Below the pieces are notes generated by a model. That model made no database searches and was not told the DNA's origin. It saw only the letters and a program-made list of their open reading frames with translations. 8,496 bases of DNA, taken from positions 1 through 8,496 of the forward strand of contig JAQCJS010000034.1 of assembly GCA_027592975.1 (NCBI GenBank). Reading direction: 5' to 3'. Position numbers and translations under genes: made by a program. The DNA comes from Chloroflexota bacterium (GTDB taxonomy: Bacteria; Chloroflexota; Dehalococcoidia; UBA2979). Below are positions 1 through 6,337 of the stretch, piece after piece (position 1 is the first letter of the stretch; each line of letters opens with the position of its first letter).

Positions 1-1167
1 GGAGACGATCCCGCCCAACGTGTCGCTCTCGCCCTGCCAGAGCACGCCCAGCCACTCGTGCGCTTCATCCACCCGCATCCGGCCGGGCAGGCGCACCCGT
101 CCGTCCTCGAGCCGCTCTGGCGCCACCTCGCCCGGCGTCGCCTCGTCGGTCACTCCGAGCACTTCTGCGAGCAGATCCTCCAGCGTCACCAGGCCGGCGA
201 CGCCGCCGTGCTCGTCCACCACGATCGCCTGCTCCGAGTGCTGGCGGCGCAGCTCCGCGACCAGGCGCTCGGCCCGGATCGACTCCGGGACGTGCGCGAT
301 CGGGCGCATCACGTCGCGCGCGGTCAGGTGGCCCTGATCGGAGGCGATCCGGCTCCCGATCTCCTTCGCGCGGACCACGCCGACGATCCGGTCGACGCCA
401 CCGTCGAACACCGGGAGGCGCGTGAAGACCGAGCCCGTGAGCGCCTCCTGCACCTCGCGCAGCGTCGCGCTCGCCTCGATGCCCACGATCTCCTGCCGCG
501 GCACCATGAGCCGGCGCACGGGGAGCACGCTGAGCCGGAGCGCGCGGTCGAAGCGCTCCTGCTCGTCCGTGGAGAGCAGGCCGCCGTCCCGGCTCTCCGC
601 GATCAGGAACGAGATTTCCTGCGGCGAGTGGATGTGGCGGTGTCCGGCCGCGGGCGCGCCCATCAGGCGGAGGATCGCCACGCCGCTGCCGTTGAGGACG
701 GCGATCAATGGCGTGAAGATCCACAGTGACACGCGCATCGGGACGGCGGTGTACACGGCCGTCTGGGTGGGGAACTGGAGCGCGAGCGACTTCGGCACCA
801 ACTCGCCGATCACCACCTGTGTGGACGTCAGCAGCACCAGCGTGACGGTGGCCGCGCTGCCCACGGCAGCGGCCGTGCCGAGGCCGGCGCCGACGAGGGT
901 GTCTGCGAGGATCGGGGTGAGCGTCGCCTGCCCGTACGCTCCGAGGACGAGGCTGGAGAGCGTGATGCCCACCTGGCACCCCGCCACGTAGCGGTCCAGT
1001 TGCGCGGGCTGCTCGACGATGTTGCGAACCCAGCGTGCCGTGGCGCTACCGTCCTCCGCCCACTGACGGATGCGCGTGCGCCGCACGGACACAGCGGCGA
1101 ATTCGCCCGCCACGTACAGTGCGTTGAGGAAGATCAGCACCACGATGACGGTCATGACCGTGATCAT
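1..1167 (-). CDS. CNNM/CBS-domain (HlyC/CorC family) membrane protein, 3' end cut by the window edge
   Basis: The visible 389 codons read without a stop from the ATG at 1167 to base 1, so the C-terminus lies outside the window. The N-terminal DUF21/CNNM domain begins with a membrane helix (residues 2-20, ending VAGEF). It continues through a hydrophobic stretch with the family pattern around [10 protein letters not shown] (67-76), further hydrophobic segments at about 92-120 and 146-168, and the conserved GELVPK (121-126). Two CBS repeats follow, at about 218-274 and 283-338. The second ends in the hallmark [18 protein letters not shown] (316-333). The last residues (SDTLGGIVS) match the start of the C-terminal CorC_HlyC domain, so roughly 50-70 residues are missing. 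Relatives are inner-membrane proteins linked to Mg2+/Co2+ efflux or homeostasis, and the name hemolysin is historical. ATG 1167 is the first start after an in-frame stop (1188-1186). It has no clear Shine-Dalgarno, and an upstream ORF overlaps it. ATG 1155 is a less likely alternative. Confidence 0.93.
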   Translation of the reverse strand, partial: MITVMTVIVVLIFLNALYVAGEFAAVSVRRTRIRQWAEDGSATARWVRNIVEQPAQLDRYVAGCQVGITLSSLVLGAYGQATLTPILADTLVGAGLGTAAAVGSAATVTLVLLTSTQVVIGELVPKSLALQFPTQTAVYTAVPMRVSLWIFTPLIAVLNGSGVAILRLMGAPAAGHRHIHSPQEISFLIAESRDGGLLSTDEQERFDRALRLSVLPVRRLMVPRQEIVGIEASATLREVQEALTGSVFTRLPVFDGGVDRIVGVVRAKEIGSRIASDQGHLTARDVMRPIAHVPESIRAERLVAELRRQHSEQAIVVDEHGGVAGLVTLEDLLAEVLGVTDEATPGEVAPERLEDGRVRLPGRMRVDEAHEWLGVLWQGESDTLGGIVS

Positions 1168-1220
1168 CGTGGCGCCCGCGTATGGCTACCTGGGCTGGGG
1201 TCTGCGCTCTGAGCGGTCAT
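1164..1220 (-). CDS. possible 18-aa upstream ORF overlapping the CNNM/CBS start
   Basis: ATG at 1220 opens an 18-codon ORF ([18 protein letters not shown]) whose TGA overlaps the start codon of the CNNM/CBS gene as ATGA. The ATG has no ribosome binding site. It sits 8 nt downstream of the best -10 hexamer in the region, so it could be read from a leaderless transcript. The downstream gene also lacks a Shine-Dalgarno, so translation of this ORF could deliver ribosomes to it. A chance ORF of this length is easily possible. Confidence 0.3.
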   Translation of the reverse strand: MTAQSADPSPGSHTRAPR

Positions 1221-1228
1221 AGGAGCAA

Positions 1229-1256
1229 AGCATACAGGACGTGCCCCCACCCGCAA
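1229..1256 (-). promoter_or_regulatory. candidate sigma70-type promoter for the CNNM/CBS gene
   Basis: On the minus strand TTGCGG (1256-1251) and TATGCT (1234-1229) are separated by 16 nt. The matches to consensus are partial (3/6 and 4/6). The -35 overlaps a small hairpin, CCGCA-AAG-TGCGG at 1251-1263 on the plus strand. A start near 1220-1222 is predicted. The 1168-1302 gap holds nothing else that I can support. Confidence 0.35.
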
Positions 1257-1302
1257 AGTGCGGCACATGCGCGCGTGCGCCCTGCAGGTGATGCTGATCC
1301 GG

Positions 1303-1545
1303 CTAGGTGCGTTCCTCCGCCTCGCGGCGGGCGATCGCGGCACGGAGCGCTTCTTTCGTCATGCGGCTGCGGCCGTTGATACCCAGCGCCGCCGCGCGGA
1401 AGTAGAGCGCCTCGCGCGTCTCGGCGTCCGCCTCTGACATGGCCCCGGCGTTCCGCGCCTGCGGGCTGCCGGAGGACGTGAGCTTGCTCCCGGACTCACC
1501 GCCGTGGGCGGCCGGTGTCTTTGGACGAGACATCCCCTTCGGCAT
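1303..1545 (-). CDS. small basic protein with a C-terminal Rho_N/SAP-like motif
   Basis: An 80-residue protein. Residues 1-35 are rich in Lys, Ser, Pro and Gly and look disordered. Residues 40-79 form a predicted two-helix unit, ALYFRAAALGINGRSRMTKE (46-65) followed by a charged helix. This matches the pattern of Rho N-terminal and SAP-like motifs: leucine/alanine helix, G-[IV]-x-G-R-S-[KR]-M-x-K-x-x-L, then a second helix. Such small motifs generally bind nucleic acid, and similar short proteins are often annotated as Rho N-terminal-domain-like. AAAGGA (1558-1553) lies 7 nt before ATG 1545 and only 4 nt before the adjacent ATG 1548, so I prefer 1545. The gene diverges from the ketopantoate reductase gene and lies 135 nt upstream of the CNNM/CBS gene on the same strand. 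The precise role is unknown. It could be nucleoid-associated or stress-related. Confidence 0.72.
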   Translation of the reverse strand: MPKGMSRPKTPAAHGGESGSKLTSSGSPQARNAGAMSEADAETREALYFRAAALGINGRSRMTKEALRAAIARREAEERT

Positions 1546-1552
1546 CATGCAA

Positions 1553-1558
1553 TCCTTT
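1553..1558 (-). promoter_or_regulatory. ribosome binding site of the small Rho_N-like gene
   Basis: AAAGGA on the minus strand, with 7 nt to ATG 1545 and 4 nt to ATG 1548. The spacing favours the inner ATG of the ATGATG pair. Confidence 0.6.
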
Positions 1559-1640
1559 CGAGGGCGCCCTGCGTGTCTCGCACCCCAGGACGCGAACCGT
1601 AGGCGGCGGCTCGTTGCGGTGCCCTCGCGGGCGACCCCGA

Positions 1641-1646
1641 TAGAAT
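1641..1646 (+). promoter_or_regulatory. candidate -10 element for the ketopantoate reductase gene
   Basis: TAGAAT matches the -10 consensus at 5 of 6 positions and lies 40 nt upstream of the ATG at 1687. The nearest -35-like hexamer, TTGCGG at 1614-1619, is 21 nt away, which is too far for a standard sigma70 site. The predicted transcript would begin near a small hairpin, CTCGC-AACGATG-GCGAG (1653-1669). A perfect 10-bp palindrome, AGGGCGCCCT (1561-1570), lies on the other side of this 141-bp divergent region and could be an operator. Confidence 0.35.
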
Positions 1647-1676
1647 CGACATCTCGCAACGATGGCGAGTGCAGGC

Positions 1677-1681
1677 AGGAG
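1677..1681 (+). promoter_or_regulatory. ribosome binding site of the ketopantoate reductase gene
   Basis: AGGAG with 5 nt to ATG 1687. This decides between ATG 1687 and the in-frame GTG at 1669, which would add six residues before the dinucleotide-binding strand. Confidence 0.7.
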
Positions 1682-1686
1682 CACGG

Positions 1687-2643
1687 ATGAGTCGAGTTGC
1701 GGTGATCGGCGCGGGAGCGGTCGGCTGCTACTACGGCGCGCGCCTGGCGGAGGCCGGGCACGAGGTGCACTTCCTGATGCGCCGCGACTACGACGCCGTC
1801 GCGGTCGGCGGACTGCACATCGAAAGCGTGGACGGCGACATCACGATCGCCCGCCCGCACATCGCGCGCGAGAGCGCGGAGATCGGCCCGGTGGACTGGG
1901 TGCTCTGCGCGCTGAAGGCGACGGCGATCGAGGAGACGCTCGCGCTGGTGGCACCCTGCGTGGGTGACGGCACGCGCATCCTGCTGATCATGAACGGGCT
2001 GGGCCTGGAGGAACGGTTCGCCGAGTGGTTCGGCGCGCACCGCGTCTTCGGTGGCCTGGCGTTCACCTGCATCAACCGGGGCGAGCCGGGCACCGTGCAT
2101 CACATCGACTACGGCCCCGTGACCATCGCCCACTTCGAGGACGACCCGGGCGAGATCGCGATCGCGATGGCGCTGTGGGCCGGCGCAAAGGTGCAGACCC
2201 TGAGCGTGCCGTGCCTGCTGGCGGCGCGGTGGGGCAAGCTGGCGTGGAACATCCCATTCAACGGCCTCACCGTCACGGCCGGCGGCGTCACCACGGACCT
2301 GGTGCTGGGGATGCCCGGGCTGCGCGAGGCGGCCCACGCGGTGATGCGCGAGGTAGTCGCGGCGGGCAACGCGGATCTCGCGGCGCACGGCCTTGCCGCC
2401 CGCCTGGACGAGGCGGCGCTCGTCACCGACCTCATCGGCCGCACGGACGTGATGGCGGCGTACCGCCCCAGCACCATGGTGGACTTCGTGGAGGGACTGC
2501 CGATGGAGGTGGACGCGATGTTTGTGGAGCCGCTCCGGCGCGCGCGGACGCTGGACGTCCCGACGCCCTACCTGGCCCTGATCACGGCGCAGATGCAGTC
2601 GCTCGATCGCCTCGCCGCGGATCGGCGGCAGGGGGCGCGGTAG
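1687..2643 (+). CDS. panE: ketopantoate reductase family protein (2-dehydropantoate 2-reductase)
   Basis: A 318-residue protein of normal family length. The N-terminal Rossmann domain starts immediately with VAVIGAGAVG (4-13), which holds the G-x-G-x-x-G dinucleotide site (G8, G10, G13). K77 in CALKA corresponds to the conserved lysine of the family, and MNGLG (102-106) to the NG loop. The C-terminal domain carries WGKLAWNIPFN (182-192), where K184 aligns with the catalytic lysine and N188/N192 with the substrate-binding asparagines. S262 and E274 (MEVDAM) fit the remaining active-site Ser and Glu. PanE reduces 2-dehydropantoate to pantoate with NADPH in coenzyme A synthesis, in the cytosol. 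All key residues are present, but the family contains many paralogues of unknown substrate, so the symbol is provisional. No other pantothenate gene is nearby. Its stop lies 3 nt from the convergent CapA stop, leaving no room for a terminator. Confidence 0.92.
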   Translation: MSRVAVIGAGAVGCYYGARLAEAGHEVHFLMRRDYDAVAVGGLHIESVDGDITIARPHIARESAEIGPVDWVLCALKATAIEETLALVAPCVGDGTRILLIMNGLGLEERFAEWFGAHRVFGGLAFTCINRGEPGTVHHIDYGPVTIAHFEDDPGEIAIAMALWAGAKVQTLSVPCLLAARWGKLAWNIPFNGLTVTAGGVTTDLVLGMPGLREAAHAVMREVVAAGNADLAAHGLAARLDEAALVTDLIGRTDVMAAYRPSTMVDFVEGLPMEVDAMFVEPLRRARTLDVPTPYLALITAQMQSLDRLAADRRQGAR

Positions 2644-2646
2644 CCG

Positions 2647-3681
2647 CTACCAGCGCAGGATGCCGGTCGCGCCCTCGAAATGGACGGCGGGGTTCAGCCG
2701 CGCGAGGACGCGGCGCGCCACGGACTCATCGCATGGTCGCGGCTGGTAGAACACGACCTCGTTGTCCGTCTCCACGCACATCATCCGCAGTTCGCGGAAC
2801 CCGTCCGCCCTCAGGACGGAGGTGAGCCCCTTCCCGTAGTCTGGGTACTCCTCTGAGAAGCGGCCGGGTGTCCCGAACACGAAGTTCCCGATCGAGTACG
2901 CCACCAGCGTGTCGCCGATCCGCTCGATCGGCTGCACGATGTGCGGCCCCGTCCCGACGACCAGGTCGTACCCGACCTCGTCGAAGCGCCTCGCCCACTC
3001 CCGCTGGACCGGCAGGATCTCGGTGTAGTTGTCCCCCCAGTGGACGAACGCGGCGACGTGCTCAGCGCCCGCAGCACGCGCCTGCTGGTACGCCTGCTCT
3101 ATCGAGTCGCGTCGCAGCGTGCGCGTTCCCGGCACCATCCCGCTTGCACTCGGCGTCGTCGCACCCTCCTCGGCGAAGGCGACGATCGCGAGGATGCCGT
3201 GGGGCGTCATGCGCAGATCCGGCTGCGCCAGGTCGTCCTGTGTGCCCGCGCCGGTGGGCGTGATACCAGCGCCCCGGAGCGCCTCGATGGTGTCGCGCAG
3301 GCCCTCGGGCCCGCGGTCGAAGGCATGGTTGTTGGCGAGCGATGCCATGTCGACGCCCGCGCGCGCGAACGCGCTGGCCGCGGCGCCCCGGCTGGTGTAG
3401 CTCCAGCGCTGGTCCGGGAAATGCGCCTCGTCACGCGGGGAGATGGGTCCCTCGATGTTCATGACCGTGAGGTCGGCGGTGTCGAGGTTCGGGAGGTGCG
3501 CGAACGCCCAGCGGTAGCCGTTCGCGCGCAGCGCGGGTTCCGCAGCGTCCCCGAGGAGCGAGTCGCCCAGCCAGAGCACGGTGTACGGCCGCTCGCTGGC
3601 CGCGGCGGCAGCCCAGGCCACTGATGCCGTGGCCAACGCGATGCCGCCCGCAGCGAGGATCCACCAGGCGTTGAGGCGCAT
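2647..3681 (-). CDS. CapA family protein with signal peptide, last gene of the operon
   Basis: A 344-residue protein. It begins with a signal peptide: R2, a hydrophobic core at about 6-24, and small residues AWAAAAA for cleavage near 24-28. The rest is therefore probably exported or membrane-anchored. The metallophosphoesterase-like PGA_cap fold is recognised by GDSLLGD (39-45), MNIEGPI (74-80), LANNHAFDRG (115-124), HWGDNY (214-219), DLVVGTGPHIVQP (239-251) and YSIGNFVFG (262-270). CapA (PgsA) proteins take part in poly-gamma-glutamate capsule synthesis or transport, but the wider family is largely uncharacterised. Here the usual G-H-H-P-H type motif reads G-T-G-P-H (243-247), so one normally conserved histidine is absent. 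The start ATG overlaps the hydrolase stop as TGATG and has no Shine-Dalgarno, so translation is probably coupled. Extending the frame upstream would only add sequence from inside the hydrolase gene. No CapB or CapC homologue is visible. Confidence 0.92.
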   Translation of the reverse strand: MRLNAWWILAAGGIALATASVAWAAAAASERPYTVLWLGDSLLGDAAEPALRANGYRWAFAHLPNLDTADLTVMNIEGPISPRDEAHFPDQRWSYTSRGAAASAFARAGVDMASLANNHAFDRGPEGLRDTIEALRGAGITPTGAGTQDDLAQPDLRMTPHGILAIVAFAEEGATTPSASGMVPGTRTLRRDSIEQAYQQARAAGAEHVAAFVHWGDNYTEILPVQREWARRFDEVGYDLVVGTGPHIVQPIERIGDTLVAYSIGNFVFGTPGRFSEEYPDYGKGLTSVLRADGFRELRMMCVETDNEVVFYQPRPCDESVARRVLARLNPAVHFEGATGILRW

Positions 3682-4472
3682 CAGGCGCCCACGAACTTCA
3701 GCGTCCGGCCGACCAGGCCCCCGCGCGCGATGGCTTCCGTCGCGGAGTGCGCCGTGCGCGGGAGCAACTCCAGAGCCACGTTGGACGGCAGTCCGCGCGT
3801 CTCTGCGGCGGCGCGGACCGCGCGCACCCAGCGCTGCGCACGCTCCACGCGATGCCGGCCCTGGAGCTCGTCCACCGCGGGCGAGGTGTTCAGGTTCGCG
3901 TCCCGGGTGACGTCCCGATCGCCGACCAGCACCCGGATCGGAAGCCGCAGGAACGCGTCCAGATCCGCCCACCCGTCCGGCATCATGTTCGAAGCCGCCA
4001 GACCTTGTGGATAGGCGAGCCCCGCGTCGGGCATGGTGTACCAGCCGGCTGCGGCGACCACCAGGTGCGTCACGTGGTCGGGGTGGGCCAGCGCGAAGCG
4101 GTGCGCAAACTGGGCACCGGCGGAGAAGCCGACCAGTGCGATCCCGGGATGCTCCACGCTTGTGCTACGCCCCGCCTCGGTCGTCGTGCGCCGGAGCGCG
4201 TCCCCGGCGGCCGTGGGGCCGACCACCCCGGCGAGGCGCTGGTAGCCGCAGTAGCGGGTGCGGTCGAACACCGGCGCCAGGATCGCGTAGCCGCGCGCCG
4301 TGCACTTGCCTGCGAACGCTTCGATCAGCGGCCGTGCGCCTCGGCTCTGCCCGTGCACGACGACGATCAGCCCGCTCACGCGCTCTCCCCGCGGGGGCCG
4401 CGCGAGGAAGTACGGGAGCGTGCCCTCCTGCTCGGGGACGCTGGTGATGCGCGCGCCGTCCGAGGGGGTCAT
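3681..4472 (-). CDS. alpha/beta hydrolase, third gene of the operon
   Basis: A 263-residue protein without a signal peptide, so probably cytosolic. The fold is shown by strand-plus-oxyanion LIVVVHGQSRG (35-45), the nucleophile elbow GFSAG (115-119, with S117), the acid-bearing strand VLVGDRDVTRD (181-191, candidates D185 and D187) and a late histidine in RTAHS (239-243, H242). The length and simple core resemble polyhydroxybutyrate-depolymerase-like or dienelactone-hydrolase-like esterases and peptidases. The substrate cannot be read from sequence. ATG 4472 overlaps the ABC transporter stop as ATGA, and there is no convincing ribosome binding site, which again suggests translational coupling. 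Upstream in-frame starts would lie inside the ABC gene. Given its neighbours, it may hydrolyse an ester, amide or activated intermediate of the product that the exporter handles. That last point is inference. Confidence 0.88.
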   Translation of the reverse strand: MTPSDGARITSVPEQEGTLPYFLARPPRGERVSGLIVVVHGQSRGARPLIEAFAGKCTARGYAILAPVFDRTRYCGYQRLAGVVGPTAAGDALRRTTTEAGRSTSVEHPGIALVGFSAGAQFAHRFALAHPDHVTHLVVAAAGWYTMPDAGLAYPQGLAASNMMPDGWADLDAFLRLPIRVLVGDRDVTRDANLNTSPAVDELQGRHRVERAQRWVRAVRAAAETRGLPSNVALELLPRTAHSATEAIARGGLVGRTLKFVGA

Positions 4473-6337
4473 GAGGGCTGCTTCGCTCTCGCCCAGTCCG
4501 GCAGCGACACCGGCCGGCCAGCACGCGCGGCTGCGATCGCCCCCGGGATCACCTCGACGATGACTCCGTCCTCCATCCGCCACACCACGTCAGCAAGCGC
4601 GGCCTCTTCCGGATCGTGCGTCGCCAGGAGCACGGTGCCGCCGTAGTGCGCGAGCGCCTGGTGGAACCGCGCGCGCGATTGTTCGTCCAGTGCGTTGGTG
4701 GGCTCGTCGAGCAGCAGGATCTTCGGACTGCCGACGAGGGCTCGCGCCAGCGCGACGCGCGAGGCCTCCCCGCGCGAAAGGTTCGCGCCACCCTCCTTCA
4801 CGCCGGCGTCCAGGCCGCCGAGCCGCTCGATCACCTGTTCCACTCCGCAGAGGGCGATCACGCGCTGCAGTTCCGCCTCCGGTGCGTCGCGCCAGCGGTA
4901 GAGCAGGTTGCGGCGCAGCGATCCGCGCATCAGCGGCAGCACCGGACTGACGATGGAGATCCGCGCGCTGCACGACCGCAGCGTGCACTCGGGGAGCGGC
5001 TGGTCGTCCACCAGCACCTCGCCCTCCTCCGGATCGAGGAGTCGCGCGACCATCGACAGCAGGGTGCTCTTGCCCGCGCCGTTCGGGCCAGTGATCGCCA
5101 CCACCTGTCCGGGGAGCACCTCGCCGCTCACCCCGCGTAGCGCCTCCGCGAAGCGCACGTCGCGGAACTCGATGCGTCCGCCGCCAACGAGGAGCCTGCG
5201 CCCTACGCTGACCTCACGGTCGGTGCGGCGGAGGAACATCACGATCTTCTCGCGCGAGACTTTGGCGCTCTGCCAGTAGTCGTGTGACAGACCGAGCACG
5301 CGCACCGGGCGCACCATCTGCCGCGCGACGATCATCGCCGCGACCACCGCGCCGACGGAGGCGTGGCCGGCGGCGACATCGAACGCGCCCACCACGAACA
5401 CCCCCACCACGGCGAGCGCCCCGGAGGCGGTGGCGATGCCCCGCAGCAATCCGCGGATCCGAGCGTAGCGCAGCAGGTTCCGGGTGAGGCGCGCGTTCTG
5501 CCGCGCGAAGCGATCGTGCTCACCGCCCGTGCGCCCCATGGTCTGCACCACGGAGAGCGCATGAACCTGATCCGTGAGATTCGTCGCCAGGTTGCTGCGC
5601 TGGCGCCGGGCGCCGCGGGTGGCGCGGCGGACGCTCCCGCCCTCGCCCAGCGACAGGGCGGCGCCGGTCAGCAGGATGCCGAGCGCGACCGGTGCCATCA
5701 GCGGATCCAACCAGGCGAGGATCGCGAGGCCGGCGAGGATCGTGGTCCCCGCGACGATGCCTCGCGCGACGCCTCGGCTGACCCAGGTGCGGATCGTCGT
5801 GAGGTCGCCCATGAAGCGCAGCAGAACGCCTCCCGTGCTGCTGTTGATCACCTGGCGGTGCGTGGCGTCCTGGAGTTGCTCGTACATCCGCAGGCGGAGG
5901 CGCTCCACGTAGCGATAGCCGATGGACTCGGAGACCGAGAACTCCGCCATCCGAACCCACGCGGCGAAGAGCGCCGCAGCCGCCAGGCCGCCCGCGATCC
6001 ACGCGAGCCGGCGCAGATCCACGCCGACGGCGCCGTTCGCGTTGTCCGCGTGCCGCACCAGGTCGTCCACGCCGGCGCGCATCAACACGGCCGTCACCAC
6101 GATCGTCGCAGCCTCCACCAGGCCGATCGCGGTGACCAGGAGGATCGACCGCCACCCGACGCGCACGGCGGCGTCCGCGGAGACGACGCCGGTGAAGCGC
6201 AGCGCCTCGCGCCGCTCGCGCTCCTCCGCGGGGCCGTCATCCAGTTCGAACTCGGCCTCGTCGTCGCGCTCGTCGTCGACAACCGCGTCCATCTCGATGT
6301 CGTCGGGGAGGCGACCGTGCGGCCGCTCGGTGCTCAT
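4469..6337 (-). CDS. ABC exporter half-transporter (fused membrane and ATPase domains)
   Basis: A 622-residue protein. Residues 12-44 are strongly acidic (many D/E) and probably disordered on the cytoplasmic side, an unusual N-terminal extension. The type I exporter membrane domain spans about 60-345, with hydrophobic segments near 64-85, 111-127, 192-210, 213-230, 303-322 and 325-340. The ATPase domain follows: Walker A GPNGAGKST (417-425), signature LSRGE (520-524, in place of LSGGQ), Walker B ILLLDE (540-545, with catalytic E545), D-loop ALDE (549-552) and switch histidine H574 in LATHD. Two usual elements are altered. Where the Q-loop glutamine is expected the sequence is VSP (463-465). 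The segment before Walker A is short and lacks the A-loop tyrosine. The start at 6337 has GGAG 8 nt upstream and overlaps the P-loop gene stop as ATGA. It probably acts as a homodimer exporting the operon's product. Substrate unknown. Confidence 0.93.
   Translation of the reverse strand: MSTERPHGRLPDDIEMDAVVDDERDDEAEFELDDGPAEERERREALRFTGVVSADAAVRVGWRSILLVTAIGLVEAATIVVTAVLMRAGVDDLVRHADNANGAVGVDLRRLAWIAGGLAAAALFAAWVRMAEFSVSESIGYRYVERLRLRMYEQLQDATHRQVINSSTGGVLLRFMGDLTTIRTWVSRGVARGIVAGTTILAGLAILAWLDPLMAPVALGILLTGAALSLGEGGSVRRATRGARRQRSNLATNLTDQVHALSVVQTMGRTGGEHDRFARQNARLTRNLLRYARIRGLLRGIATASGALAVVGVFVVGAFDVAAGHASVGAVVAAMIVARQMVRPVRVLGLSHDYWQSAKVSREKIVMFLRRTDREVSVGRRLLVGGGRIEFRDVRFAEALRGVSGEVLPGQVVAITGPNGAGKSTLLSMVARLLDPEEGEVLVDDQPLPECTLRSCSARISIVSPVLPLMRGSLRRNLLYRWRDAPEAELQRVIALCGVEQVIERLGGLDAGVKEGGANLSRGEASRVALARALVGSPKILLLDEPTNALDEQSRARFHQALAHYGGTVLLATHDPEEAALADVVWRMEDGVIVEVIPGAIAAARAGRPVSLPDWARAKQPS

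Noticed and set aside
65..979. A 304-codon open frame on the minus strand
   Set aside because: It is a frame shadow of the CNNM/CBS gene. It is Arg/Gly/Pro-rich with no domain pattern, whereas the neighbouring frame gives clear CNNM and CBS motifs.
1303..2388. A 361-codon open frame on the minus strand from 2388
   Set aside because: Only its last 80 codons look like a protein. The rest is antisense to the ketopantoate reductase gene and has shuffled, Arg/His/Ala-rich composition.
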